64,000 bases of DNA from Coprinellus micaceus (GCA_951394405.1 OX596336.1:124001-188000), one strand, 5' to 3'. Counted from the first letter of the stretch, positions 33,001-44,405 are shown. The notes: generated from the letters alone by a model not told the origin. A program made the numbers and translations.

Positions 33001-34853
33001 AAACGTTGAACCCTCGCCCACCTCGCCCGCGGTCCTCACCCGTTTCAACCCGCCCGCGATCCTCACTCCGTCCGGACCGCAGTGCCTACTTCCACTCAAC
33101 CACGACGCTCAACTACATCCGCGGGCTCCTTACGTCGGGCTTTGCGTCGCTCCACCATCCGAGGGATTGGAGTTTGAGTCATGTGCGGAGTGAGGTGTTG
33201 CGGTACGTTATATGTTTCGTTTCGTTTCGTTCCTCCAGCGTTCCACGCACCAAGCCCGCTTGGGATTGGCGTTCACCTGGAGGGAGAGCCTCATCGGATA
33301 GTAGCTGGATACTGATACCCGGATTGTAGCTCCGAATTCGAAAAAATCATCGACGGCCTCTCGGATGCGCTCGATTTTGCGAAGACGATCGGGGTGGAGA
33401 GTGATAGGCCGTATGAGATGGGTGGGGGGCGGGGGACGTTGGGTGAGGTTGATTTTTATACTTCGTACGTCGTATACCCGTCCTATCGATGCGTATGTCG
33501 GTTGATTGACTGAGGGACTTGGATTAGCCATGAAGGGTTGATGCTCCCGTACGAGGAGGCGTTGACGAGGGAGCTTCCTGTCCCGTCTGCGCTTAGGGCT
33601 AGGGAGGCGTCGCCTCCCGCTACGCCTATTCGCGAGTCTGGTACGTATTATCTTTCTTCGACTTCATCGATTTGCGTTATGCAGAGGAGAACGGGTGTTG
33701 ATGGAATATTATAGGTGGAGAACTCGCACCGCCGTGCCAGCCGAGCGTTAGCGCTGCGGCGAGGAGGAAGGAGTGTAAGAAGCATCATTATAATACGGGG
33801 GCGCATTTCATTTGGATCGGAGGTGCGTTCTCTTCTCTCTTCATTCTTCCTGCTTCCTTTCTCTCCCACTTGCCTCCCCCTCCTTTTCCCGCTTTCGGTC
33901 TCCATATGAAAAGCGAGGTGGGAACGCAACGCTGACGCAAAGAACTACTACTGTATAGACCGCACCCGCCAACTCACCCACGCGCACATCGAGTATTTTA
34001 AGGGCATCCGGAACCCTATCGGGTGTAAAGTCGGTCCCTCGATGGATAACGAGGAGCTCGTCCGACTGCTGGACGTTGTGAACCCGGATAAGGAGGCGGG
34101 GAGGGTTACGTTGATTACGCGTTATGGGGCGAAAAAGGTACGTTTTCTTTGGATTTCGTTGTGGAAGAGCGGCGGGCTGATAGTTGGGACGGGTAGATCG
34201 ATACGCACCTTGCGGGCCATATTGGCGCTGTGCAGAAGAGTGGCCATCCGGTTGTGTGGATATGTGATCCTATGCATGGGAAGTGCGTATCCTCTTTCCA
34301 CCCAGCCCTCCGCTTCTCGAGGTTCGCATGGCTGACTCTTCTTCGCCTTGTAGCACCCACACCGCCTCCTCCGGGTACAAAACGCGCGACTTCGCCGCCA
34401 TCATCGAAGAGATCACCGCGTGCCTGCGAATCCACACCGAATGCAATTCGCGCATGAACGGGATTTCGCTCGAGTTCACCGGGGAGCTCAATGATGAGGG
34501 GTACAGTGTTACGGAGTGCGTTGGGGGGAGTATGCAGATGGGAGAGGAGGAGTTGGGGTTGAGGTATCAGAGTTTCTGTGATCCGAGGTTGAACTTTGAG
34601 CAGAGTTTGGGTGAGTCGTCGTCGTCTTTTCTCTGTGGCTGGTCGTGGGATGGTCATGCCTTGGATTTGGTCGTTTTGGTTGAGATGGTACTGACGAAAG
34701 CTCGATGACGCAGACGTCGCGTTCATGATCTCCGACTTCTTCAAGAAAGAGCACTCTGAGAGGGAGAAGGGCCGCAAGGAGATGAGGGCGGCGAATAGGC
34801 TCTACGCCGAGCTTGGGGGGAGGAGCCCGGCGGAGGCTGCTGTTGTCGCTTAG
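30060..34853 (+). CDS. Class II (plant-type) DAHP synthase
   Basis: Condenses phosphoenolpyruvate and erythrose 4-phosphate, the first shikimate-pathway step. Sixteen exons: 30060-30125, 30316-30350, 30538-30586, 31030-31128, 31361-31435, 31664-31752, 32164-32181, 32893-32937, 33083-33202, 33330-33464, 33528-33640, 33715-33822, 33959-34137, 34197-34282, 34354-34610, 34714-34853. Phase holds throughout: 537 residues. Class II landmarks: [19 protein letters not shown] (metal Cys), [44 protein letters not shown] (metal His), LEFTGEL (metal Glu), [11 protein letters not shown] (metal Asp). Several introns are 200-700 nt, much longer than in neighbours, and exon 7 has only 18 nt. The gene looks intact; a decayed copy of its 3' end lies at 11690-12345. 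Confidence 0.93.
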
Positions 34854-35033
34854 GCTGTTGGCGATGGGGGGGAAGTCAGTGTGGGGCGTGTGCGGGAGGG
34901 GGCGAGTGGGCGATTGGTGATCAGAGGGGTGGATGGTCGAGATTCGAAGAGTCGACCCCGCGTTGAGATGAGTTGATGCTTTAGTTTTCCGTTCCTTTGC
35001 GATACCCTTTCACGTTCCCTGCTACACCCACGT

Positions 35034-35036
<3 letters not shown>

Positions 35037-35099
<63 letters not shown>
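35037..35099. repeat. CT microsatellite
   Basis: About 31 CT units, 180 bp downstream of the DAHP synthase stop. The left arm has only a short GA run beside poly-G at the same place. Confidence 0.95.
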
Positions 35100-35103
<4 letters not shown>

Positions 35104-35307
35104 ACCCTCCACGCTTCAAACCCTGATTCACGAGAATCCTGGTTTATTGGTTATTCCGCGTTTCAAAACACCTTAGCGTCCCTACCCCCTAGCATTTGTC
35201 CCGATTAATTGTCCGCGTACATCATAAAGTAAACTGTATCCTTGTTGTCATCGTAGAAAAGTATACATACACATCATCATTTAGAGCGCATCTGTGCGTA
35301 TCCACTA

Positions 35308-35993
35308 CTATTGATGACATAGTGTTGCAAAATCTTTGCAAAATAACTGATCGTGAAAGAACAACGAAGGGCGGACCTTTCAAAGTTTGTGTAAGTGTTA
35401 ACGTACATATGAGCTAGCGTTCTGTGAAATTTCAGGAAAATCCGGGGAGGTGTCGTTCTGCCAGAGACGTTCCGGGAGAGAGGTGCAAAAGTCATGGTGT
35501 TGCAAAAATGTGACGAACGGCATCGGCGGCAGTCACACTCCAACAGCAGGCCAGCGTTACGACGTGGGACGCGATTTCGCCGATTTCCCTGTCGGAGTTG
35601 GAAATTTCGCTCAAACGATTCCGCTCATCCCGTCACGCAGCGACTCCTCCACCTATCCTGGAGTCCTCCCATCGCTGATACCTACTATAAGTGGTGTAAT
35701 ACGTTGTGTAACATGTTTTAAATACCCTGAGCCCTTTTTTACCACCCCTACCCTCCTATGGAGAGCTCATGGTTGGTTTTGCAAACGGAGTTCACCAAAT
35801 TTGCGTTGAATTTGGCACAGATAACAAATCCTGAGCTCAGGAGTAGTCCGATTTCTGTAAACTCTTCACTAGCGTACTCAGAACGCAAATTCATGAACTT
35901 TGGTATAATTTAGATGACCAGAATCGGAGAACTGGTCCCCTCAGACCGGCTTTTGCAACACTATGACCTTTTGCATCACTATGTCATCAATAG
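35308..35993. mobile_element. MITE with TA target duplication in the right arm
   Basis: About 686 bp with inverted termini CTATTGATGACATAGTG (left, and inward from the right), flanked by TA at 35306-35307 and 35994-35995. TTGCAAAA motifs recur near both ends. The left arm lacks it, so it inserted after the duplication. It supplies the stop codon of BTB gene G'. Confidence 0.85.
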
Positions 35994-37132
35994 TACATGG
36001 GCCCGGTCTCTAAGAGCATTTTGTCACTACGGGTGAGAAAGGAGCTGAAAGGCTTTATCGCCCCGAATGCTAGGGCACACTCCGCCTCCCACCCACTGGC
36101 CCGCTGGAAACACTTACCCTCGCAAGATCCTACCTGTGTATCCTTGAATATCCCGTGCTTCGTCACAAACTTTATGAATTCCCGTTTCTTCAGGGATTCC
36201 TTTAGGAGGGTCAAACGGTCCTTCGTCGTTTTGGGGAGAGCGGAAACGATGGTGGAGTAGAGTTTGGGCCAATGGTTGGTGACGTCGTTACAGGGTACGT
36301 ATCTTACCCCCTTATCCACCCTGAACCTGCACTCCCTCGGTTCGGCTACCATCGCGTTTGCGATCCAGATGAACTGCTCTCGAAAATAGAACTGGTGAGG
36401 TTCGAGGAGAATAGTCAGTGCCCCCACGAAGCTTCTGTCATATTAAGGACCTACCCATGCCAGGAGGGTATCGGTATGATCCTCTCCCAAAGTCCCCCGT
36501 ACCATCCATGGATTAGCATCGATGAGCCGCGGTGCTAGCTCGTCCGCAAGCTCGGGGTAGCCGAACTTTGCTGCGTAGGCGAAGGTGTTCAGTGGGTCAT
36601 CTGCCGCCTGTTCGCTATCGCGACGTCAGCTACTAGTCGAAGACTGTCGGCTTGGTACACGATCAAGGGACTCACGCGATACGGAGATTGCACAAACTCA
36701 TCGCGGGGTACACCATATACTTCTCGGCCGCTTCAGCGAGCCTAAAGATGGTCTTACGCGGGGGATCTTCTTTCATTATACCTGCGAGGTTGGGGTGGCG
36801 GCATTTGTGCATGAAATGTATGAGTAGGGCGAGCACGTCGCCAGTTTCGGTGAGGTCGACAGGCTCGTTGGAAGTAGTCACCGCATCTGGGGAGGGGAAT
36901 GCTTCGCTGAACTGGGCCAAGTTGGCTTGATGGGCCCCGATCAGGACCTTATCGGAGGATCGGAGGACTATGTCGACGGGGAGGGTACATTCCCGTACTG
37001 AGGTGTCGCAGGTTAGATACTTGTTATCTGAAGCCGTCGTAGAGGTGGGGGTGGTACTCAGAGCGCACCTGGGCACTGTACAGCACCGTTGAGAGTGGTT
37101 CCGGCTATGTCACTCGTAACAGTACTACTCAT
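35987..37132 (-). CDS. BTB/POZ domain protein (paralog G', right-arm copy)
   Basis: Minus-strand exons 37132-37069, 36997-36676, 36614-36455 and 36391-35987 give 316 residues. It mirrors gene G exon by exon (64, 322, about 160 nt). The BTB core reads VDIVLRSSDKVLIGAHQANL, PVDLTETGDVL and EKYMVYPAM. The last exon has a YFREQ start, CEGKCFQRASGW and FSSFL. The tail then reads LETGPMYY and stops at TGA inside the terminus of the adjacent MITE. Without the MITE, the host bases would give TAG one codon earlier, so the change is small. Relative to G the tail is shorter by some 15 residues. Confidence 0.86.
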
Positions 37133-37331
37133 GGTCGGAACTGGACGGAGTGGGTGTGGGAGCACTCTAAGGATGGTGAGTGGGCTTTGTACGGCATTGT
37201 GTTGAATACGTACAGCCTATGATGGAAGACCTCGTGACGATGCACGAGACAGAATGACGGACGGGCGCTTAAGGCTACGGGCGGAGATAAGGGGACATTG
37301 TTACTTCGGTACACGTACAAATGGCTCAGGA

Positions 37332-38379
37332 TTACGGCGACGTCATGAAAGAAAGAAAGGAAGGGATAGTCTTCAAGTAGGCAAAACAGTCGTCGGACCA
37401 CTTCTCCGCGCGAGCCCTGCAGAACCCATTGGGACATGTGTCGAGGATGTGGAGGTGATCTTCCGTAAACAGCGCCAGAGGACTGCTCAGAGTAAACAAT
37501 TGCCCCCTATTATCCCTCATGATGCCCTGCGATGTCTTGGGAACCGAATGAAGTACTGCAGCGTAAAATCTTCCCCAATGGTTATCAGCGTCGTTACAAG
37601 ACCCATTCTTAAGGGCCCCTGCAACCTTCCATCGGCCGATGTCATGTGGGGGATCCCGCAACTTATCTCCTAACAGGAGCAATTTCTCCCTGTATCGTAC
37701 CTCCAAATATCGGTGAGCTTTGTTCGGTGAGGATTCGCAGCGCTTACCCATGCAACAAAGGTAGGAAGGTGTGCGGTTCCCAACGCTCTGTATACCTCAT
37801 CCAAGGTATGCGTAACAGTCCAGGGTCCAGCTGCACTTGCGACGTCTGGGTAGTTGAACTTGGTCGCGTAGACAAAAGCCCGAAGCGGATCGGTGATCAT
37901 AATTGTATCCTCACTGAAGTTCGTTTAGTGCAGTGTACCAGGGGCCTATGCGATGACGCACGATATTCGCACTTTGCATATTGCCATCGCTGGGTACACC
38001 ATGTACTTCTCTGCGGCTTCCGCCAGTTTATACAGGAGGTCGAAATTCTTGCCCTTCTGTGAATCCCTATCCACGAGGTTTGAGAGATCTGGAAGTCGGT
38101 TCTTGTGCATGAACTGCATGAGAAGGCTCAGGGTCTCTCCGTCCTCTGACAGGTCCACAGGTTCGTTGTGATGGGTGACGACATCGGGGGGTGGGAACCC
38201 CTCGCTGAACTGAGCGAGGTTCTCCTGGTGAGCTCCGATGAGTTCATTATCTGATGATCTCAGCACTATATCAACGGGGAAAGTGCAATCACTCGCTAGG
38301 AATGTGTGGCATCGTCAGTCTCTGCGATGGGTGCCATCGATCAGCACGTACCTGGGCACCTTACACCGTCGGTTGACAT
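37332..38379 (-). CDS. BTB/POZ domain protein (paralog F')
   Basis: Minus-strand exons 38379-38352, 38295-37962, 37913-37748 and 37700-37332 give 298 residues. The first exon encodes MSTDGVRCP. The BTB core reads VDIVLRSSDNELIGAHQENL, PVDLSEDGETL and EKYMVYPAMA. It has a longer loop (RDSQKGKNFDLL) than its paralogs. The last exon begins VRYREK, has a DHLHILDTCP segment and ends LSFMTSP. It is the intact relative of the degraded exon at 9540-9960. The 5' end of G' lies 200 bp downstream, and both run the same way. Confidence 0.84.
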
Positions 38380-39456
38380 CGCTCCGGGATCCAATGTCAG
38401 GGGATGAGGGATTGTGTCTGAAGATCCTGAGATCGTAGAGGGGATGCGCAACTAGTGGTATCGCGGTGAAAGGGAGGATGCGACTCAGAAGCTTTCCCTT
38501 GTTCAGCCACGTGATACGGCACAGCAATCAGCTCATTCAGGGATATGCCGGGGCGCTAATTTATCCTCGAACGTAAGTGGAAAATGCTCTGGAGGGCGTA
38601 AGGAGTGATCGCGTCGGGCTTAACAAAAGCATCCTTATAGCTATCCTAGAAGAGAATTTCCCCTCCTGCCCGTCGTGTTACAGGTTTTTCCTTCGCCGAA
38701 CCCAACGTAGTGCAGTCAACGGGTGGCCTTGAGCTTTCCTATGTCGTTAAGACATCTCAGTATCTCGTACCTTAATTGGATCATGTGTAGAAGTGATGTT
38801 GGTTGCATAACCGAGGAGGGAACTCGCGACATTGGGGCTTGTTGCATTCTCTTCAAGTTTTCGTCTTCCGTAGAAGGGATCCGACTGAGGTTCGGAACTT
38901 GAACGGTAGAATTCAAGGCACGCTGCCAAACGGATTGTACCACATCTAGTTATGTGTTCAACCTTGAAACGTGTACTAAATTGAGGCGAAATTACCCCAT
39001 AATTTTGCAACAGTGTTCGTGCCATATTATGGATTATTCGGGTATATAACTTATAATACAGCTAGTAGTTCGTCTTCCGCGATCCGAGTCTCACTCCATA
39101 TCTTCAGCTCGGGTAACCAGGGTAATCAAGAGGTATGTCTCGTGCAAAGGGAGGGTTATAGAATCGTACACGACTGTTAGATCCTCCGTAGAAAATGGCA
39201 ACGCTAACGAGCGTTCCGTGCAGGCACACCGAGAGACCTCCATACGAATCCTTGGACATAAGCCCGTAAAGGGCATTACAGAAGAAAGGAAAAAGGGGCT
39301 CGATGCGAAGAATAGGCGCCCGTGAATGTCTAGGGCTCGATGACGCCCGTCTCGAACTTCTTTTTTAAGTTTTCGGGCGTTAAGGATACACAGGATTGAT
39401 AGGGGGCAGTGATGCGATAGAGCGATATAACGAAGGGGGAAGCTATACGATAGAAG
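38380..39456. other. Intergenic spacer
   Basis: No gene recognised. Near 39305-39345 it holds one copy of a degenerate ~40-bp motif that recurs at 40570, 40990 and 42786 (see findings). Confidence 0.5.
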
Positions 39457-40479
39457 TTACGTTGAACGTCCGAGGTATGTAGTGAAAGAAGGAAGAGTGT
39501 CTACGAGACTGGCCACATCGTTCCTCCATTCCTGACGTATGTCACGACACGGACAACTGTATCTTGCAGAACACGAAACGACGTCCGTATTACGCAACAC
39601 AGGTGATATTTTTAGACCCATATTCGAGCTCAAATGGTCAAAAGATGGGTGCGGTATCGAGGAGACGACCTTTTGCACATAGGAGCTGAGCGCCTCACAG
39701 CCGTGCCCGGCCTTGGCTCCCAAACCTACCCACTTTGGGGTAGGGCGATTCGGGTCAGCCTTTGGCACGAGAAGTAAGTTGATGCTCTCAAGGTAAACCA
39801 GTTTGTACCTCATCTATAGCAGCATCAAACGTAGTGAGATTATCGCCATGGTGTGAAGTAGACTGGGACTTGCCCACGCGTACATCCCCCTGTCCGTGTC
39901 AAGGGTCTGGGCCATAGTTGCGCTGTCTTTTCCCAGTGTCAAGGGAGCAGCCTTGTTCGCGATCTTCGTGTAGCCGTACGTGACGGCGTAAGCCAACTCC
40001 TTGACAGGGAACTCTTGGTGCCTCGCTCTACCCGTGCGTTTTAATACTAAATGCGCCATTGCACTGCGAAAGGACTTGCTACTCACTGCACACAAAGTCT
40101 ACACATCCCCATCGCGTTATGGATCACGTACTTCTCCGCTGCGTTGGCCAGCGCAAACAGCTCCTCCTCACCAAGATCCAGGATGTCGGGATACTGGGTC
40201 TTGTGCACGAAGTGCATGAGTAGCTTCAGAGTCTCGGATTTCTCGCTGAGATCGACGGGGTCGCTGGACGTGGAGACCGAATCGGATGGTGGAAAGACTT
40301 CGCTAGAGTACTCCAAATTGGTTTTGTGAGCTCCGATTAGGGATCCATCGCACGATCGGAGGATAACGTCGACGGGGATTTGGCAGTCGGGAACTGTACG
40401 ATGGGAGTTGTATAGGAGTGAGTTATTGGAGATGATGAGCGCTAGGGAGAGCCATACCGGAACATTGGGCGTTCACCAT
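39457..40479 (-). CDS. BTB/POZ domain protein (paralog I), with a GC-AG intron
   Basis: Minus-strand exons 40479-40458, 40393-40087, 40027-39874 and 39813-39457 give 279 residues. Exon lengths 22, 307 and 154 nt match paralogs A and B. The first exon encodes MVNAQCS. The BTB core reads VDVILRSCDGSLIGAHK, PVDLSEKSETL and EKYVIHNAM. The last exon starts MRYKLVYLE, has CSARYSCPCRDIRQEW and ends TTYLGRST. The third intron starts GCAAGT instead of GT right after the conserved Trp codon, a non-canonical but known donor type. Confidence 0.84.
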
Positions 40480-41478
40480 CTCAATTGGCAGGTGCCGGAC
40501 CTTGGAGAGCGATACAGCGGTTGTGGGTGCCGAAGGAAACAGGCGAGGGGAAGAAGCAGGGGTCAATTCGGGAATAAGCGCTCGGAGAAAGGTCTAGGCC
40601 TCAGAGTCCAGAAAAGAACGCTTTGGCGCCCACAACCGTGTGACGTCAGATCATCTAACAGATACAAAGACACAGCGTATCTTCGTTTGCATCTCAATCA
40701 AACTAAACAAATCTTGTGAATTAGACCCAGAGGTGGCGAAGCGGGCCGAGTCGCGTCTTATTCTTAGGTTTTTTGTTAAATCTGGCGGGGGCAGCGTTGC
40801 TTGAAGGGATGACCTCAGGAAGGGCTACCCATTCCCCGCCGCTTTGTAGGGCTCAAAAGAGCTTTTCTTCTCAGCGGGTTACAGTAGTGGGTTATGGTAT
40901 CAGGTGACGAAGGCGTCACGGAGCTGCATATTCTACTTCCCTTGTGTTTGTATCGGTTCGTGGAGATAAGCCACGAGGCGCAATGTCAAAATAAGCGCCC
41001 AAGGAAGGCCTAGACCTCGATGACGCACATATCGGAACCACGGCGCTTGCACGAGGCAACGCGCGATAGGACGACGCGAATGGAGCCGATAGGAAGCGAA
41101 TCCTACGGCAGGTTTATGTTTCGTCTGCACTGAGCCCAGTGTACTGGAGTCAATTCGAACTCTAGCCACTATTTTAGAGCGATCTCTGCACGGCAGGCGC
41201 CCTGGAGCTGTCCTGTGTCGGGCAGGCATCCCACTGTGTCTTATACCTCAATTGAATCCCCGTGTCATTCAGGTTTTGGTTGCCTGAAGCAGCGAAAGTG
41301 GCCCCAAGAAAGATCGCTGCGGTTCAGAACTCGGAGGGTAAGACTTCAAAGGACGATGCCACGAGGACCCCATCAACCGGTCAATCCATGCCAAATCGGG
41401 AAAAGTGCTGGCACTTTTCTCTCTGAGGCTGCGTCTCAGAGTCATAGATTCCGGGCTTCCCTTTGATCCTTGACAACG
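40480..41478. other. Intergenic spacer with dispersed motif copies
   Basis: Between divergent BTB genes I and J. Two copies of the ~40-bp motif (near 40572 and 40990). No gene recognised. Confidence 0.5.
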
Positions 41479-42503
41479 ATGAGCCAGTCAAAGCAAACGG
41501 CTGTGGACGATGTGCCACAAGACGCAGCATGTCCCGGTACGCGTCGATCGCTTTCTAGATCAGAAATTAGATCGCTGACTCACCTTCATCCAAGTCCCCC
41601 ACTGCCCCCTCACCGTCGACATTGTCCTCAGATCATGCGATAAGCAACTCGTCGGTGCCCACGAGGCCAACCTGGCGCAATATAGCGAGGGCTTTCCGGC
41701 ACCCGGGGACGTTACTCCCCCTGACCAGCCGGTCGACCTCACGGAGAACGCAAAGACTTTACGGCTCCTCATGCACTTCATGCATTCTCACCGGTTCCCC
41801 AGCCTCCTGGACATCAATCAGGAGTCGTTCAAAGATCTTCTCGAATTAGCAGACGCCGCGGAGAAATATATGGTTCACTCAGCGATGGCTGTGTGTAATT
41901 TACGGCTGGCGTAAGTCCGTTATAAACATGGCATCCTCGAGTTCGCTTACTGAACGACGCTTAGAGACGAGAGCTTAGTGATGAGCAATGGGCTTGAGAC
42001 TCTGGCGTACGCCATCAAGTACAACTACCCTGAGATTGCTGATAGAGCCGCACCGTGGACGCTCTGCGAGTCTTGGGATAATATTGCGAAGGTCATCGGA
42101 AATGAACGGGCGGAGATGGCTTGGGTATGTGCCTCGATACCCTATTTAACAATCCAAGTTCGTTGACCATGCCGAAATGGTGTAGGCCCGTTACCGCGAA
42201 AAACACATATCAGTTCTGGAGACCATGTTTTTCCCAGTCGGCGTGGAGATAGACGACGTGGGGTGCGTGAATGCGTGGTTCCGGTTTCAATCAGCTGTCG
42301 TTCAGAGCCTACCATGCACAATCAAGGGGCGGCTGGGTGGTCTGAAAGGACGTGGTAGGAACCCTCTTCGAGACCCTACGGAAATCCACAGGGAAATCCT
42401 CGATGGTTGTCTGACAGGCAATTGTAAGAACCGCCTCTGGGATTGGGTACATGGCTTGGACGTTGCTTTGGGCAGTATTGGGGTTTTCCATACGTTTTTA
42501 TAG
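41479..42503 (+). CDS. BTB/POZ domain protein (paralog J)
   Basis: Exons 41479-41536, 41595-41910, 41965-42124 and 42186-42503 give 283 residues. The first exon encodes MSQSKQTAVDD...CP. The BTB core reads VDIVLRSCDKQLVGAHEANL, PVDLTENAKTL and EKYMVHSAMA. Exon 2 encodes LETLAYAIKYNYPEIADRAA. The last exon begins ARYREK and ends VFHTFL, so it is in the RYRE subgroup; its Cys motif is CLTGNCKNRLW. It looks intact and lies 470 bp upstream of the transposon-split paralog K. Confidence 0.85.
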
Positions 42504-42973
42504 CTGTAGTACGTGTCCAGATACAGAGACTCACCCCATAGGGATGCTAAATGGACGTATCGAGGGTCGCTTAAGCTGATTACAACTGGCTAGGACACAA
42601 GGTTCAACACGTCTCACAATGTTATTCAGCGCCGATCATTAGCACTTCAGTAACAAACTTTCTTCGCGTACAGTTCCACTTGTGTGACCATTTCCCTGAA
42701 CTTAGGAGTCCAGGGGAAGCGTTATAGCTGTCTCCGATATAGACACTCCATGGCTCCAACCGAGAATTCGCATCAACTTCCTCAAAAATTCGTTAAGCAC
42801 CCAAAGCGGTCCAGGCCCTCGCCGGCATAATCACGGGGCCTTGAATCAGCACGAGGCTCAGGCAATAAAAGGCGCCCATCCGGCGTCCCCACGCCTTGAC
42901 TCCAAGTCTAATCTACTCGCAGCGCCCGCACGCTGGGATGAAGCAGAACCCTGACTGGCGGAGCCGGCCCTCC
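42504..42973. other. Intergenic spacer
   Basis: Between BTB genes J and K. One weak copy of the ~40-bp motif near 42786. No gene seen. Confidence 0.5.
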
Positions 42974-43336
42974 ATGCCGTACCCGGTTCAGAAACAATGT
43001 CCAGGTGGGTGAAGTGGACGTCGCCTGCCGCCAGAACCATGAGACTTTATCTTCGCCTTTCAGTGGATGGATGCACAACGCCCGTCGATATCATCCTCAG
43101 ATCCTCAGATCAAGCGCTCATCGGGGCTCATAAAGCCAACCTTGGGCAGTTCAGCGAGGGATTTCCTGCGGTCCGTGCCGTCACAGACGCCGATGGCCCG
43201 GTAGACCTCACGGAGAGCGGAGAAACCCTGCGACTTCTGATGCAGTTTATGCATAAGCAAAAGCTTCCCGATCTCAGTGGATTAACTGGAAGTCGTGTCC
43301 GTCTCCTGTTCAGTCTCGGTGCAGCCGCGGAGAAGT

Positions 43337-44364
43337 CTACAACCAGACTGTTCTTTTTTAAAACATTTGCTATCCGATAGTTAAGTACTACTTAATGTTA
43401 AATACTGTGTTTAAACATCGATCCACGACATTTTTACTGACGACGGCAATGCATTCAGAGAAGACTAGAATGCCGTATTTAAACATCGCTTGAAGGTGGT
43501 TAAGCACTAATTCAGTCGGCTGTGTTTAAGTTGGTTGAGTACATTGGGTCGGGGTGTTTAAACACCGGTATTCAAGCCGGTGTTTAAACACGCACTCCCC
43601 ATCAAATCGATGAATGCAGCCGCCCCTAATGGGCGACAGCGTCAAATACCTCGAAGTCCCATCCCCATCACCTCGAAAGTGGTGGAGAGAGGCAAAGAGA
43701 AGTGGGGGATTTGCTCCGTTCGCCCTCGGGTTATATAGCCCTGGGCCTTTGGCTCTGTTTGGTTCTGCTAAACAATCAACGCGTGACCGCCGCGACCGCG
43801 TTGTTTGGCAAGCAAACAAGGGCTGGCTATATAAGCCGCACCTCTTTGCAAAAATGCCCCAACGCCTCTCTTCCCCCTTCCACCACACGGGTTGGTGAGG
43901 AGTGACTGAGAGGTGTTCAACCCCTTTGGGCAAGGGGCGACAGGGGTGCCGGCTTCTCCATAGCCGGTGTTTCAAGCCCCGTTCGACCAGGCACCCACTG
44001 GCCGGGTGGGTGTCTACCTCGACCGCCTTGCTGGGCCCCGTCCAAGGACCCTGTATTTAATTATTAGTGTTTAACTACCAATGGTATTTAAATATGTATA
44101 AGTTATTTAGATACATGTATCTCATGTTTTACAGCGCGGGGCCATGTTAAGCGCCCGTCCGTCCACCACCATCCCTCGCCACCCCACTCGACTCACGTGC
44201 CATGGGCCGAAACCAGTGTTTAAACACACTTTTCTTCCTGCCTGCAAAGGCCAGATAGCTATCCGAAGCATTCTCTACCACTGTATTTAAACACAGTATT
44301 TAACATTAAGTAGTACTTAACTATCGGATAGCAAATGTTTTATAAAAACACGGTCTGGATTCTT
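43337..44364. mobile_element. hAT-like non-autonomous element 1 in BTB gene K
   Basis: About 1,028 bp, inverted termini of some 75-80 bp (shared core AAAACATTTGCTATCCGATA), flanked by GAGAAGT at 43330-43336 and 44365-44371. If the target duplication is 8 bp, one base differs. Many GTTTAAAC/ATTTAAA palindromes near both ends. An inner imperfect palindrome lies between TATATAGCC (43734) and GGCTATATA (43831). No transposase frame. Confidence 0.82.
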
Positions 44365-44405
44365 GAGAAGTACTTGGTCTACTCTGCGATGGCAGTTTGT
44401 AGTGT

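Larger units (their letters stand above)
34270..37700 (-). repeat. Right arm of the large inverted duplication
   Basis: Reverse-strand counterpart of 9540-12345: DAHP synthase last exons, CT tract, a 3' spacer with GTCCCGATTAATTGTC, BTB gene G', and the last exon of BTB gene F'. A 686-bp MITE interrupts the match at 35308-35993. The genes here are intact, so this arm is probably the source. Confidence 0.85.
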
